Assembly: GCA_031253995.1 (NCBI GenBank)
Contig: JAIRVG010000078.1
Location: 1-64,000, forward strand
Reading direction: 5' to 3'
DNA length: 64,000 nt
From: Paucimonas sp.
Lineage (GTDB): Bacteria; Pseudomonadota; Gammaproteobacteria; Pseudomonadales; Pseudomonadaceae
Of this stretch, positions 40,734-49,137 are shown one piece after another. The number at the start of each line of letters is the position of its first letter. Position 1 is the first letter of the stretch. The position numbers and the translations under genes were made by a program. The notes under the pieces were generated by a model. That model was given only the letters and a program-made list of their open reading frames with translations. It made no database searches and was not told the origin of the DNA.

Positions 40734-42164
40734 TTAACGGTTCAGCGGCGCGACGAATCGGCTGCGGGCGACGCTGCGGATGTCCGGCTGGTCGCTGTCG
40801 ACCAGCTCGAAGTCCAGCTCCAGGGAACTGCTGGCCGGACGCTCGGCGAGCATCGCCACCGACACCGGCAGTTCGGCCATTTCCCCGGCCGGGATGCTGA
40901 AGCGGGTCTTGCCATGCAGCTCGAAGCCCTCGGCGTTGACCAGGCGCAGCTGGTACTCCTGGGCCTGCGCGGTCTTGTTGATGACCTTGAGGATGTAGAT
41001 GTTCTCGATCTGGCCCTGGGCGTTCTCGCGGAACAGGCCGCGGTCCTTGATCACGTCCATGGACACCATCGGCCGCTCGTGCAGGGCGATGACGAGGGCA
41101 CCGATCATCGCCACCAGCACGGTGACGTAGCCCAACAGGCGCGGGCGCAGCCAGTGGGTCTTGCCGCCCTGCAGGGTGTGCTCGGACTTGTAGCCGATCA
41201 GGCCGCGGGGGTAGTTCATCTTGTCCATGATGCTGTCGCAGGCGTCGATGCAGGCGGCGCAGCCGATGCATTCCATCTGCAGGCCGTCGCGGATGTCGAT
41301 GCCGGTGGGGCAGACCTGCACGCACATGTGGCAGTCGATGCAGTCACCGAGGCCCTGGGCGTGGTGGTCGGCTTCCTTCTTGCGCGGTCCGCGGGATTCG
41401 CCACGGCGCGGGTCGTAGGCCACGGCCAGGGTGTCCTTGTCGAACATCACGCTCTGGAAGCGCGCATAAGGGCACATGTGCATGCACACCGCCTCGCGCA
41501 TCCAGCCGGCGTTGATGTAGGTGGCGCCGGTGAAGAACAGGATCCAGAACAGGCTGACGCCGCCGGCCTGCAGGGTGAACAGCTCCTCGGCCAGCGGGCG
41601 GATCGGCGTGAAGTAGCCGACGAAGGTCAGGCCGGTGAGCACGCTGATGGCCAGCCACAAGCTGTGCTTGAAGGCGCGCCGGGCCAGCTTGTTCGGCCCC
41701 CACGGCGCCTTGGCCAGCTTCATGCGCTGGTTGCGGTCGCCCTCGGTGACCTTCTCGCACCACATGAACAGCCAGGTCCAGGTGCTTTGCGGGCAGGTGT
41801 AGCCGCACCACACCCGTCCGGCGAAGACGGTGATGGCGAACAGGCCGAAGGCGCAGATGATCAGCAGGGCGGACAGGAGGATGAAGTCCTGCGGCCAGAA
41901 GGTCGCGCCGAAGATGTGGAACTTGCTCTCTGCCAGGTCCCAGAGCACGGCCTGGCGGCCGTCCCAGTCCAGCCAGGCGGTGGCGAAGAACAGCAGGAAA
42001 AGGAAACCCGCGCCACCCAGGCGCAGGTTGCGGTACAGACCGGTGAAGCTGCGGGTGTAGATGTGTCCGTCACTGCTGGCGGCCTTCTTGTGGCCACTGC
42101 TGTCGGCGTTCCTCTTGTGGGAAGGCTCGACATGAATGATCTGGACGGGGATGTGTTCGCTCAT
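40734..42164 (-). CDS. ccoG: Cytochrome c oxidase accessory protein CcoG (FixG/RdxA)
   Basis: FAGRVWCGYTCPQSTWTWLFMW; CMHMCPYARFQSVMFD; GDCIDCHMCVQVCPTGIDIRDGLQMECIGCAACIDACD two 4Fe-4S motifs. Confidence 0.95.
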   Translation of the reverse strand: MSEHIPVQIIHVEPSHKRNADSSGHKKAASSDGHIYTRSFTGLYRNLRLGGAGFLFLLFFATAWLDWDGRQAVLWDLAESKFHIFGATFWPQDFILLSALLIICAFGLFAITVFAGRVWCGYTCPQSTWTWLFMWCEKVTEGDRNQRMKLAKAPWGPNKLARRAFKHSLWLAISVLTGLTFVGYFTPIRPLAEELFTLQAGGVSLFWILFFTGATYINAGWMREAVCMHMCPYARFQSVMFDKDTLAVAYDPRRGESRGPRKKEADHHAQGLGDCIDCHMCVQVCPTGIDIRDGLQMECIGCAACIDACDSIMDKMNYPRGLIGYKSEHTLQGGKTHWLRPRLLGYVTVLVAMIGALVIALHERPMVSMDVIKDRGLFRENAQGQIENIYILKVINKTAQAQEYQLRLVNAEGFELHGKTRFSIPAGEMAELPVSVAMLAERPASSSLELDFELVDSDQPDIRSVARSRFVAPLNR

Positions 42165-42285
42165 GGTTCGTCGCTCATCAGGCCTCGATCAGGCCAGAGC
42201 ACTATGGCGACCCATCTGTTTGCATAACAGGCTCAGGTATTTCTGTAAAAACCGTATCAGATTGTCGGTTGAATCGCTCCAGGCC

Positions 42286-42525
42286 TTAGATTATCGAGCC
42301 TGGCGCGCTGCTCTTGAGATGCCTGCGACCATCCACCGCACCGGCCACGGTGAGCGCATCGGCCTCGGCTTCGGTGATCGGCACGCGCTTGCCGGCCAGT
42401 TCCGCGACCGACATGCGCAGCTGTTCGTCGGTCAGCACCTGCACTTCCTCGGCGGCGCCTTCCACATTCAGGTCGTCGCCGATCAGGGTGCAGCGGCGGG
42501 TCTTTTCGTTGATCTCGATAGGCAT
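42286..42525 (-). CDS. Small conserved hypothetical protein (possible DUF3203)
   Basis: 79-aa ORF MPIEINEKTRRCTLIGDDLNVEGAAEEVQVLTDEQLRMSV. Confidence 0.55.
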   Translation of the reverse strand: MPIEINEKTRRCTLIGDDLNVEGAAEEVQVLTDEQLRMSVAELAGKRVPITEAEADALTVAGAVDGRRHLKSSAPGSII

Positions 42526-42658
42526 GGCGTGATCCTCGTCAGGGGGCTTATTGCTTGTGACCGTCGCGCCGCCGGGGTTACCGCCGCCAGCCGATCAGCG
42601 GTCGCATCGCACTTTGCCGATCCGCTCGTTGTCCACCGTCTGACTTCCCTGAGAACGG

Positions 42659-43198
42659 ATGACAGCCATGGACGCCTGGTGGCATGAAGTGTGGGTGACA
42701 CTGGTGGCGGAATTCGCCGATATCACCGATGCCAAGCAACTGACCCAGGTTTCGGTGCGCCTGCTGATGGCCGCGCTGCTGGGCGCGGTGCTCGGGTTCG
42801 AGCGGGAGATGAAGGGCAAGGCCGCCGGGGTGCGCACCCATATGCTGGTGGCCATGGGCGCGGCGCTGTTCGTGCTCGTGCCACGCATGGCCGGGGTCGA
42901 CGATGCCGCGTTGAGCCGGGTGGTGCAGGGGATCGTCGCCGGTATCGGCTTTCTTGGCGCGGGGACCATTCTCAAGGGGCACGATATGGATGCCAGTCAC
43001 GTCAAGGGGCTGACCACCGCTGCCGGCCTGTGGATGACCGCCGCCATCGGCGTGGCCGCCGGCATGGGGCGCGAGGCCACGGCGGTGCTGAGCACGTTGC
43101 TGGCGCTGGCGGTGTTTGCTGTGATGCCGTGGGTGGTGGACCTGTTCGAGGACAAGGACCACAGGCAGGACAAGGGGGACGAAAGTGGTGGGGCCTGA
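42659..43198 (+). CDS. MgtC/SapB family protein
   Basis: LLMAALLGAVLGFEREMKGKAAGVRTHMLVAMGAALFVLV...GIGFLGAGTILK...GLTTAAGLWMTAAIGVAAGMG. Confidence 0.93.
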   Translation: MTAMDAWWHEVWVTLVAEFADITDAKQLTQVSVRLLMAALLGAVLGFEREMKGKAAGVRTHMLVAMGAALFVLVPRMAGVDDAALSRVVQGIVAGIGFLGAGTILKGHDMDASHVKGLTTAAGLWMTAAIGVAAGMGREATAVLSTLLALAVFAVMPWVVDLFEDKDHRQDKGDESGGA

Positions 43199-43203
43199 AT
43201 GCA

Positions 43204-43566
43204 CTGAGGGGAGCCGAAGCTCCCCTCAAAGATTGTTGCGTGCTCTTTTTTTGTTATTGGAGGGCGGTCTATTGTTGTTTTTGGCAACCGTTGCCTCTTC
43301 TTGCTGTTTTGTGCGATCCCCATCCGGGATCAAGAGCAAACGTATTTTTTTGAGCGCTGATCGACCTTCATCAATCTGATCCAACCTGACGGGCGCTACC
43401 TTGAGGTAGTTTTATTGTTCTCTGCCTGGTTGCGGGGCACGCCCCCGAAAAGCCATCCACTTCAAAAAAATCAGTTAGCTTCGTCTCTGCCGTTTTGTTC
43501 TTGTTATGTCAGATCCGGTACGTCTTGTTTTTATTGGGTTTGCAGCATTTTTTATTCTTGTTGTGC
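43204..43566 (-). ncRNA. crcY: CrcY-type small RNA (Hfq/Crc-sequestering)
   Basis: Minus-strand RNA would begin GCACAACAAGAATAAAAAATGC and contain several A-rich AAnAAnAA-like motifs (e.g. AACAAGAACAAAAC, AAAAACAACAATAGA, CCAATAACAAAAAAAG), ending in GAGGGGAGC-UUCG-GCUCCCCUC; located between mgtC-like gene and mvaB. Confidence 0.85.
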
Positions 43567-43576
43567 CAGAGATATA

Positions 43577-43592
43577 GCAGGTGCCGTGCCAA
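43577..43592 (-). promoter_or_regulatory. Sigma54 -24/-12 promoter of crcY
   Basis: Minus strand TTGGCACGGCACCTGCT: GG-N10-GC; predicted +1 falls near 43566. Confidence 0.85.
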
Positions 43593-43672
43593 CTTTTCAA
43601 AACCCAATGAAACCGGGGGTTTGGCAGGGTTCGCGAAAAATCCGGGCCGGGAAAATCCGCTGATTTGTTTCC

Positions 43673-43743
43673 GTGTTACCCGGATTTTCCCTGGGAAGTG
43701 TGAAGGCGGTAACACTTTGTGTCCGTGTGTGGGGTGTTACCGC
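43673..43743. promoter_or_regulatory. Candidate CbrB upstream activating sequences
   Basis: Perfect inverted repeat GCGGTAACAC (43706-43715) / GTGTTACCGC (43734-43743) plus a third GTGTTACC half-site at 43673-43680. Confidence 0.7.
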
Positions 43744-43749
43744 GAGGTG

Positions 43750-44649
43750 TCAGCAGGCGTTACGGGCGCGCGCCACGCGGGAGCCGCTGGCACGGCCGAG
43801 CACCGAGCTGATGCGCTGGCCGGCGGCGATCAGCTTGTCCAGGTCGATGCCGGTGTCGATGCCCAGGCCCTGGAGCATGTACAGCACGTCCTCGCTGGCG
43901 ACGTTGCCACTGGCGCCCTTGGCATAGGGGCAGCCGCCCAGGCCTGCGACCGAGCTGTCGAACACGTTGATGCCTTCCAGCAGGCTGGCGTAGACGTTGG
44001 CCAGGGCCTGGCCGTAGGTGTCGTGGAAATGCCCGGCCAGTTGCGGGCGCGGCACCTGGGCGCCGACCACGTTGAACAGGTGGCGGGTGGCGCCGGGGGT
44101 GCCGGTGCCGATGGTGTCGCCCAGGGACACCTCATAGCAGCCCATTTCATACAGCTCGCGGGCTACCGCAGCCACCTGCGCCGCGTCCACATTGCCCTCG
44201 TAGGGGCAGCCGAGCACACAGGACACGTAGCCGCGCACCCGCACCCCGTGCTGGCGCGCGGTATCCATGATCGGCACGAAGCGCTGCAGGCTCTCGGCGA
44301 TGGAGCAGTTGATGTTGCGCTGGGAGAAGGCCTCGGAGGCGGCGGCGAACACCGCGACTTCCTTGACCCCGGCGCCCAGGGCGTCCTCGAAACCGCGCAT
44401 GTTGGGAGCCAGGGCGGCGTAGGTCACCCCGGCCTTTTGCCGGATGCCGGCGAAGACGTCGGCGGAACCGGCCATCTGCGGCACCCACTTCGGCGAGACG
44501 AAACTGCCGACCTCGACGTAGGACAGTCCGGCGTCGGTGAGGTCATCGACCAGGCGCACCTTGTCGGCGACGCTGATGGGTTGGGCTTCGTTCTGCAGAC
44601 CGTCGCGGGGGCCGACTTCGACCAGACGAACTTTGGCGGGCAATGGCAT
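43750..44649 (-). CDS. mvaB: Hydroxymethylglutaryl-CoA lyase
   Basis: VRLVEVGPRDGLQNEAQPI; VSLGDTIGTGTPGATRHLF; AGHFHDTYGQALANVYASL; GLGGCPYAKGASGNVASEDV. Confidence 0.95.
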   Translation of the reverse strand: MPLPAKVRLVEVGPRDGLQNEAQPISVADKVRLVDDLTDAGLSYVEVGSFVSPKWVPQMAGSADVFAGIRQKAGVTYAALAPNMRGFEDALGAGVKEVAVFAAASEAFSQRNINCSIAESLQRFVPIMDTARQHGVRVRGYVSCVLGCPYEGNVDAAQVAAVARELYEMGCYEVSLGDTIGTGTPGATRHLFNVVGAQVPRPQLAGHFHDTYGQALANVYASLLEGINVFDSSVAGLGGCPYAKGASGNVASEDVLYMLQGLGIDTGIDLDKLIAAGQRISSVLGRASGSRVARARNAC

Positions 44650-44672
44650 GGCGTGGGGTTTCCTGGTTGGGC

Positions 44673-45074
44673 TCAGTGGCCGTTGTTCTGTTTGTTCAGG
44701 GTGGCGGTGAGTGCCTGCATGCAGCGCTCTTCGGCGGTATCCAGCTCCAGCTGCATCTGCTGGATGTCGAGCAGCTGCTGTTCCAGCTGGGCGCGGCGCT
44801 CGGCGATCTTCGCCAGCATGCTGTTGAGCTGCTTGGTGTTGCCGCTGGACGGGTCGTAGAGCTCGATCAGCTCGCGGCATTCGGCGAGGGAGAAGCCGAT
44901 GCGCTTGCCCCGCAGGATCAGCTTCAGGCTGACCTTGTCGCGGGCCGAATAGATGCGTTCCAGACCGCGGCGCTCGGGGCTGAGCAGGCCTTGTTCCTCG
45001 TAGAAGCGGATGGCCCGGGTGGTGATGTCCAGCTCGCGGGAGAGGTCGGAGATGCTGTAGGTCTGGGTGCTCAT
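44673..45074 (-). CDS. liuR: MerR-family regulator, LiuR-like
   Basis: YSISDLSRELDITTRAIRFYEEQGLLSPERRGLERIYSARDKVSLKLILRGKRIGFSLAECRELIELYD; directly upstream of mvaB. Confidence 0.85.
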   Translation of the reverse strand: MSTQTYSISDLSRELDITTRAIRFYEEQGLLSPERRGLERIYSARDKVSLKLILRGKRIGFSLAECRELIELYDPSSGNTKQLNSMLAKIAERRAQLEQQLLDIQQMQLELDTAEERCMQALTATLNKQNNGH

Positions 45075-45276
45075 GGGTGGGGCTCTGGGAGGCAATGAGG
45101 GTTAACCTAAAGCCAGGTTGACGTTTACGTCAAGGTGCGGTGTGGGTCATGGGCGCAGGAAGTTGCTGTGCTTTGCCCAGTCGGCGAGCAGGAGGGGGCG
45201 GGTTTCGGCGGTGGCGTGAGCCGCTGGACGGCGGGATCAGCGGCTTGGGTGCTAGATGATCAACGACACCGTCAGA

Positions 45277-45522
45277 TCAGCTTTTCGAGGGCTTTTCGAT
45301 CTCGGCTGATGGGGGGGGAAAGTCTCTATTTTTAAAATCCTCCCAAGATGTATACATGGCGTTGGGCTCATAGTCGCGAAGAATTACGCTTATTTCACCG
45401 CTACCTGCAGGAAATTTGGCTTGAACCAATTTCTCCGCTTCTGCCCTGCTGGCTGCGGTCAAGGTCCCATGTTTTCGTTGACCGGTTATGGCTGCGATGC
45501 CTTCGTAAGTGAATTGCGGCAT
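45277..45522 (-). CDS. Small protein with GspF/PilC N-terminal-like motif
   Basis: 81-aa ORF MPQFTYEGIAAITGQRKHGTLTAASRAEAEKLV with GGAG Shine-Dalgarno. Confidence 0.55.
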   Translation of the reverse strand: MPQFTYEGIAAITGQRKHGTLTAASRAEAEKLVQAKFPAGSGEISVILRDYEPNAMYTSWEDFKNRDFPPPSAEIEKPSKS

Positions 45523-45724
45523 TTTGATTCTCCTTGCAAGCGTGAGTGTGCTGGCGTGTCCGTTGGTTTGGTCACGTCTCCTTCATAGTGAGCGCCTTCC
45601 TCTGCTTGTCTACTGGCAGAAATATCAGGTCGGCTGATGCTGAGAGGCCAACGAATCAAACGCACGGCAGGCGTGCTCGCGATGCGCCGCCCGCGCGGCG
45701 CTCGATCTCAAGGGCGCAACAAAA

Positions 45725-46393
45725 CTACCGGCGAGCCCCTTCAGCCAATTCCGCAATCACCTCCCACAACCGCGGATCCTCGAAATCCGCCACCACCAGG
45801 CTCGCACCCGCCGCCATCAAGGCCTCCGCCGACTGGCTGGTGCTCAACCCCACGGTAAAGATCCCCGCACCACTGGCCGCCTTCACCCCTGGCACCGAAT
45901 CCTCGAAGGCCAGGGCATTGCCGGCCTGCGCGTCCAGGCGCTGCAAGCCGGTGAGATAGGGCAGGGGATCCGGCTTGGCCTTCTCCAGTTCCTCCGCCAC
46001 CAGCACATGCCCGAACCGTCCCTCCAGCCCCAGCGCCGCCAGCATGTGCACGGCATTGGCCCGCGGCGCATTGGTCACCACCGCCATGCCGATGCCGTTG
46101 CCTTCTGCGTGCTCCAGCAAACGCACCAGCCCGGGCGTCGGTTGCAAGGTCGGCGACAGCGCGCGGAAACGCGCTTCCTTGCGATCGGCAAAGGCCAGGT
46201 GCTCGTCCAGTGGCCGGTCGGGAAACAGGTAGCGGCACAGGTCGGCATTGGCCCGCCCGCTGATATGCGCGTCGAACTCCGCCTCGGTCAGGGTGCGGCC
46301 GTCTTCGTGCAGCAGTTGCTGCATGGCCAGCAGGTGCAGCTTGTCGGTATCGGCAAGGGTGCCGTCGAGGTCGAAGAGCAGGGCGTCGAGCAT
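45725..46393 (-). CDS. HAD-superfamily phosphatase (phosphoglycolate phosphatase-like)
   Basis: LLFDLDGTLADTDKLHLLAMQ; VVTNAPRANAVHML; KPDPLPYLTGLQRL...LAFEDSVPGVKAASGAG. Confidence 0.92.
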   Translation of the reverse strand: MLDALLFDLDGTLADTDKLHLLAMQQLLHEDGRTLTEAEFDAHISGRANADLCRYLFPDRPLDEHLAFADRKEARFRALSPTLQPTPGLVRLLEHAEGNGIGMAVVTNAPRANAVHMLAALGLEGRFGHVLVAEELEKAKPDPLPYLTGLQRLDAQAGNALAFEDSVPGVKAASGAGIFTVGLSTSQSAEALMAAGASLVVADFEDPRLWEVIAELAEGARR

Positions 46394-46468
46394 GGTTCGC
46401 TTCCTTGGATCGGTAGCTGGCTATCATACCCGTCGATCAGCGGGGCTGGTCAGCGGGATACGAAAAGA

Positions 46469-46480
46469 GTACAAATGTAC
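46469..46480. promoter_or_regulatory. LexA2-type SOS operator GTAC-AAAT-GTAC
   Basis: Matches the reported P. putida LexA2 motif AGTAC-N4-GTGCT except for the last positions; immediately upstream of lexA2. Confidence 0.65.
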
Positions 46481-46483
46481 CCC

Positions 46484-47092
46484 ATGACCAGACTCTCTCC
46501 CAAACGCAGCGCCATCCTCACCTTCATCCGCGATCGCATCACGGGGGAAGGACGCCCGCCGAGCCTCGCCGATATCGCCCAGGCCTTCGGCTTCGCCTCC
46601 CGCAGCGTGGCGCGCAAGCATATCCAGGCCCTGTGCGAGGCCGGCTTCATCGAGGTCACGCCGAACCAGGCGCGCAGCATCCGCCTGGCCGGGCCGTTGC
46701 GCCGTCCCGAGGTGCTGGAGATCCCGGTGCTCGGCCAGGTCGCCGCCGGCCGGCCGATCGGCCCGGACGTCGATATCCACGAGCAGCTCATGCTGGACGC
46801 CCACCTGTTCAGCCGTACCCCCAGCTACCTGCTCAAGGTCCGCGGCGACTCGATGATCGACGACGGCATCCTCGACGGCGACCTGGTGGGCATCCGCCAG
46901 CAGGCCGAGGCCCGCGACGGGCAGATCGTCGTCGCCCGCCTCGATGGCGAGGTGACCATCAAGCGCTTCGAGCGAGGCGACGGCCACTACCGCCTGCTGC
47001 CACGCAACCCGGCCTACGCACCGATCATCGTCGGCCCGGATCGCGACTTCGTCATCGAAGGCGTGTTCTGCGGCCTGGTGAGGCGTGACTGA
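46484..47092 (+). CDS. lexA: LexA repressor (LexA2 of the imuAB-dnaE2 cassette)
   Basis: LSPKRSAILTFIRDRITGEGRPPSLADIAQAFGFASRSVARKHIQAL; VLGQVAAGRPIGPD cleavage site; LKVRGDSMIDDGILDGD. A further in-frame ATG lies at 46475 inside the operator. Confidence 0.93.
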   Translation: MTRLSPKRSAILTFIRDRITGEGRPPSLADIAQAFGFASRSVARKHIQALCEAGFIEVTPNQARSIRLAGPLRRPEVLEIPVLGQVAAGRPIGPDVDIHEQLMLDAHLFSRTPSYLLKVRGDSMIDDGILDGDLVGIRQQAEARDGQIVVARLDGEVTIKRFERGDGHYRLLPRNPAYAPIIVGPDRDFVIEGVFCGLVRRD

Positions 47093-47709
47093 TGGGCGCG
47101 GTGGTCAGCCTCGACGGGCTGCTCGACACCCGCCGGGTCTGGAAGGGCCGGCCGCTGGTGGAAAGCCATGGCCTGCAACCCACCGGGCATGCTGCGCTGG
47201 ACGCCGTGTTGCCGGGCGGTGGCTGGCCGCCGGCGGCGCTCAGCGAACTGCTCCTGTCCGGCGAGGGCGGCGGTGAACTGCAACTGCTCTGGCCCAGCCT
47301 GGCGCGCTTGAGCCAGGCGGGGGAGCGGGTGGTGCTGGTAGCACCACCCTTCATTCCCTATCCGCCCGCCTGGCAGGCGGCCGGGGTCGACCTGCGCGGG
47401 CTGATGGTGGTCGAGGCCGATGCCGGCCAGAGCCTCTGGGCCGCCGAGCAATGCCTGCGCTCCGGCAGTTGCGCCGCCGTGCTGTGCTGGCCGCAACGGG
47501 CCGATGATCGTGCCCTGCGGCGCCTGCAGGTGGCCGCGGAAACCGGCCAGGCCCTGGCCTTCGCCTGTCGCGACCAGGGCGCCGCGCTCAACCCGTCGCC
47601 GGCCGCCCTGCGCATCGCCATCGACACCCGCCCGGCGCAGTGGCGGGTGCTCAAGTGCCGTGGTGGCCTGGCGCCGAACCGGCCGATCGCGGCCGGACTC
47701 GCGGGGTGA
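47092..47709 (+). CDS. imuA: Translesion DNA synthesis-associated protein ImuA
   Basis: LDAVLPGGGWPPAALSELL...GELQLLWPSLARLSQAGERVVLVAPPFIPYPPAW; gene order. Confidence 0.92.
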   Translation: MGAVVSLDGLLDTRRVWKGRPLVESHGLQPTGHAALDAVLPGGGWPPAALSELLLSGEGGGELQLLWPSLARLSQAGERVVLVAPPFIPYPPAWQAAGVDLRGLMVVEADAGQSLWAAEQCLRSGSCAAVLCWPQRADDRALRRLQVAAETGQALAFACRDQGAALNPSPAALRIAIDTRPAQWRVLKCRGGLAPNRPIAAGLAG

Positions 47710-47715
47710 AGTGCC

Positions 47716-49137
47716 ATGCTCTGGGCCTGCATCCTGTTGCCGCAACTGGCGCTCGACAGCGTCCTGCGCGGGCGTGACGACGCCGACCAGCCGCTGGTGC
47801 TGCTCAGCGGCCCGGCCAATCGCCGGGTGCTGCAGGCGGTCAACCCGGCCGCCCGTGCCCTCGGCCTGCGCGCCGGCCTGAGCCTGACCAGCGCCCAGGC
47901 CCTGGCCCAGGGTTTCGCCACGGTCGAGCACGATCCCGCCGCCACCGAGCGCCAGCAACAACTGCTCGCCGCCTGGGCCTATCGCTTCAGTTCCCAGGTC
48001 AGCCTGCATTACCCGCGGGCCTTGTTGCTGGAGGTGGAATCCAGCCTCGGCCTGTTCGGTCCCTGGCCGCGTTTCGAGGCGCGCCTGCGGGAAGAACTGC
48101 GCGCCCTGGGCTTTCGTCATCGCATCGTCCTGGCCAGTAATCCGGTGGCCGCGCGCATGCTGGCCAACGCCCATGACGGCCTGGCCGCCAGCGATCCCGA
48201 AACGACCCGAGCCGCCCTGGCCGCCATGCCCATCGACCGCCTCGGCCTGCCGGTGGACGCCGCCACGGCCTTCTCCCGCATGGGGCTGCGCCAGCTCGAT
48301 CAGATACTGAAGCTGCCACGGGACACCCTGGCCCGGCGTTTTGCCGCCGAGGTGCAGTTGCACCTGGACCGCCTGCTAGGCCTGCGCGCCATGGCCCTGG
48401 ACTGTTACCTGCCGCCGGACCGCTTCGAGTCGCGGCTGGAGCTGAATTTCGACGTGGAATCCAGCCAGGCCCTGCTGTTCCCGTTGCGGCGGATGATCGA
48501 GGACCTGGCCGCCTTTCTCGCCGGACGCGATGCCGGGGTGCAGCGCTTCAGCCTGTTGATGGAGCACGCCGAAGGCGCCGACACCCTGCTGCAGGTCGGC
48601 CTGCTGGCCGCCGAGCGCGAGGCCGGGCGCCTGCTGGAACTGGCTCGCGGGCGCCTCGAACAACTGACCCTTCGCGCTCCGGTGCGCAACCTGCGCCTGG
48701 TGGCCGAGGAACTGCCGGCCTTCGTGCCCCAGGCCGGCGAGCTGTTCTCGGCGCGGGCCCAGCAACAGCAGAACTGGGAACAACTGCGCGAGCGCCTGCG
48801 GGCGCGCCTTGGCGATGAGGCCGTGCGCAGCGTCGGTGTGGTCGCCGACCACCGTCCTGAATGCGCCTGGCGTGGCACCGGTCTGCCCGTGGCGAATGCC
48901 GGCACCTGCACGGCGCCGCGTCCCGGCTGGTTGCTGGAGGAACCCCGGACGCTGCCCTTGGCCGGGCTGCGCCTGCTGGCCGGACCGGAGCGCATCGAAT
49001 CCGGCTGGTGGGACGGCGGCGATGTGCGCCGCGACTACTACCTGGTCGAGACCGAGGCCGGCCAGCGCGGCTGGGCCTATCGCCAGTGCGGTGACGAGCG
49101 CGACAGCCCGCTGTGGCTGCAGGGCTGGTTCGCATGA
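47716..49137 (+). CDS. imuB: ImuB, Y-family DNA polymerase-like protein
   Basis: [48 protein letters not shown]; gene order. Confidence 0.93.
   Translation: MLWACILLPQLALDSVLRGRDDADQPLVLLSGPANRRVLQAVNPAARALGLRAGLSLTSAQALAQGFATVEHDPAATERQQQLLAAWAYRFSSQVSLHYPRALLLEVESSLGLFGPWPRFEARLREELRALGFRHRIVLASNPVAARMLANAHDGLAASDPETTRAALAAMPIDRLGLPVDAATAFSRMGLRQLDQILKLPRDTLARRFAAEVQLHLDRLLGLRAMALDCYLPPDRFESRLELNFDVESSQALLFPLRRMIEDLAAFLAGRDAGVQRFSLLMEHAEGADTLLQVGLLAAEREAGRLLELARGRLEQLTLRAPVRNLRLVAEELPAFVPQAGELFSARAQQQQNWEQLRERLRARLGDEAVRSVGVVADHRPECAWRGTGLPVANAGTCTAPRPGWLLEEPRTLPLAGLRLLAGPERIESGWWDGGDVRRDYYLVETEAGQRGWAYRQCGDERDSPLWLQGWFA

Noticed and set aside
39114-42227. 1037-aa plus-strand ORF over the MocR and ccoG genes
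   Set aside because: Runs antisense through two clear genes and an intergenic repeat; composition typical of frame shadow.
43206-43227. GAGGGGAGCCGAAGCTCCCCTC as a terminator of the plus-strand mgtC-like gene only
   Set aside because: No T tract on the plus strand; the minus-strand form has a UUCG tetraloop and is better placed as the 3' end of the sRNA, though dual use is possible.
43495-44859. 454-aa plus-strand ORF across the mgtC-mvaB intergenic region
   Set aside because: Covers the sRNA promoter/UAS region and runs antisense to mvaB; the intergenic part is better explained by crcY.
45120-45720. Possible horizontally acquired island between liuR and the HAD gene
   Set aside because: Only one small ORF and no mobile-element genes or flanking repeats; too short to support an island call.
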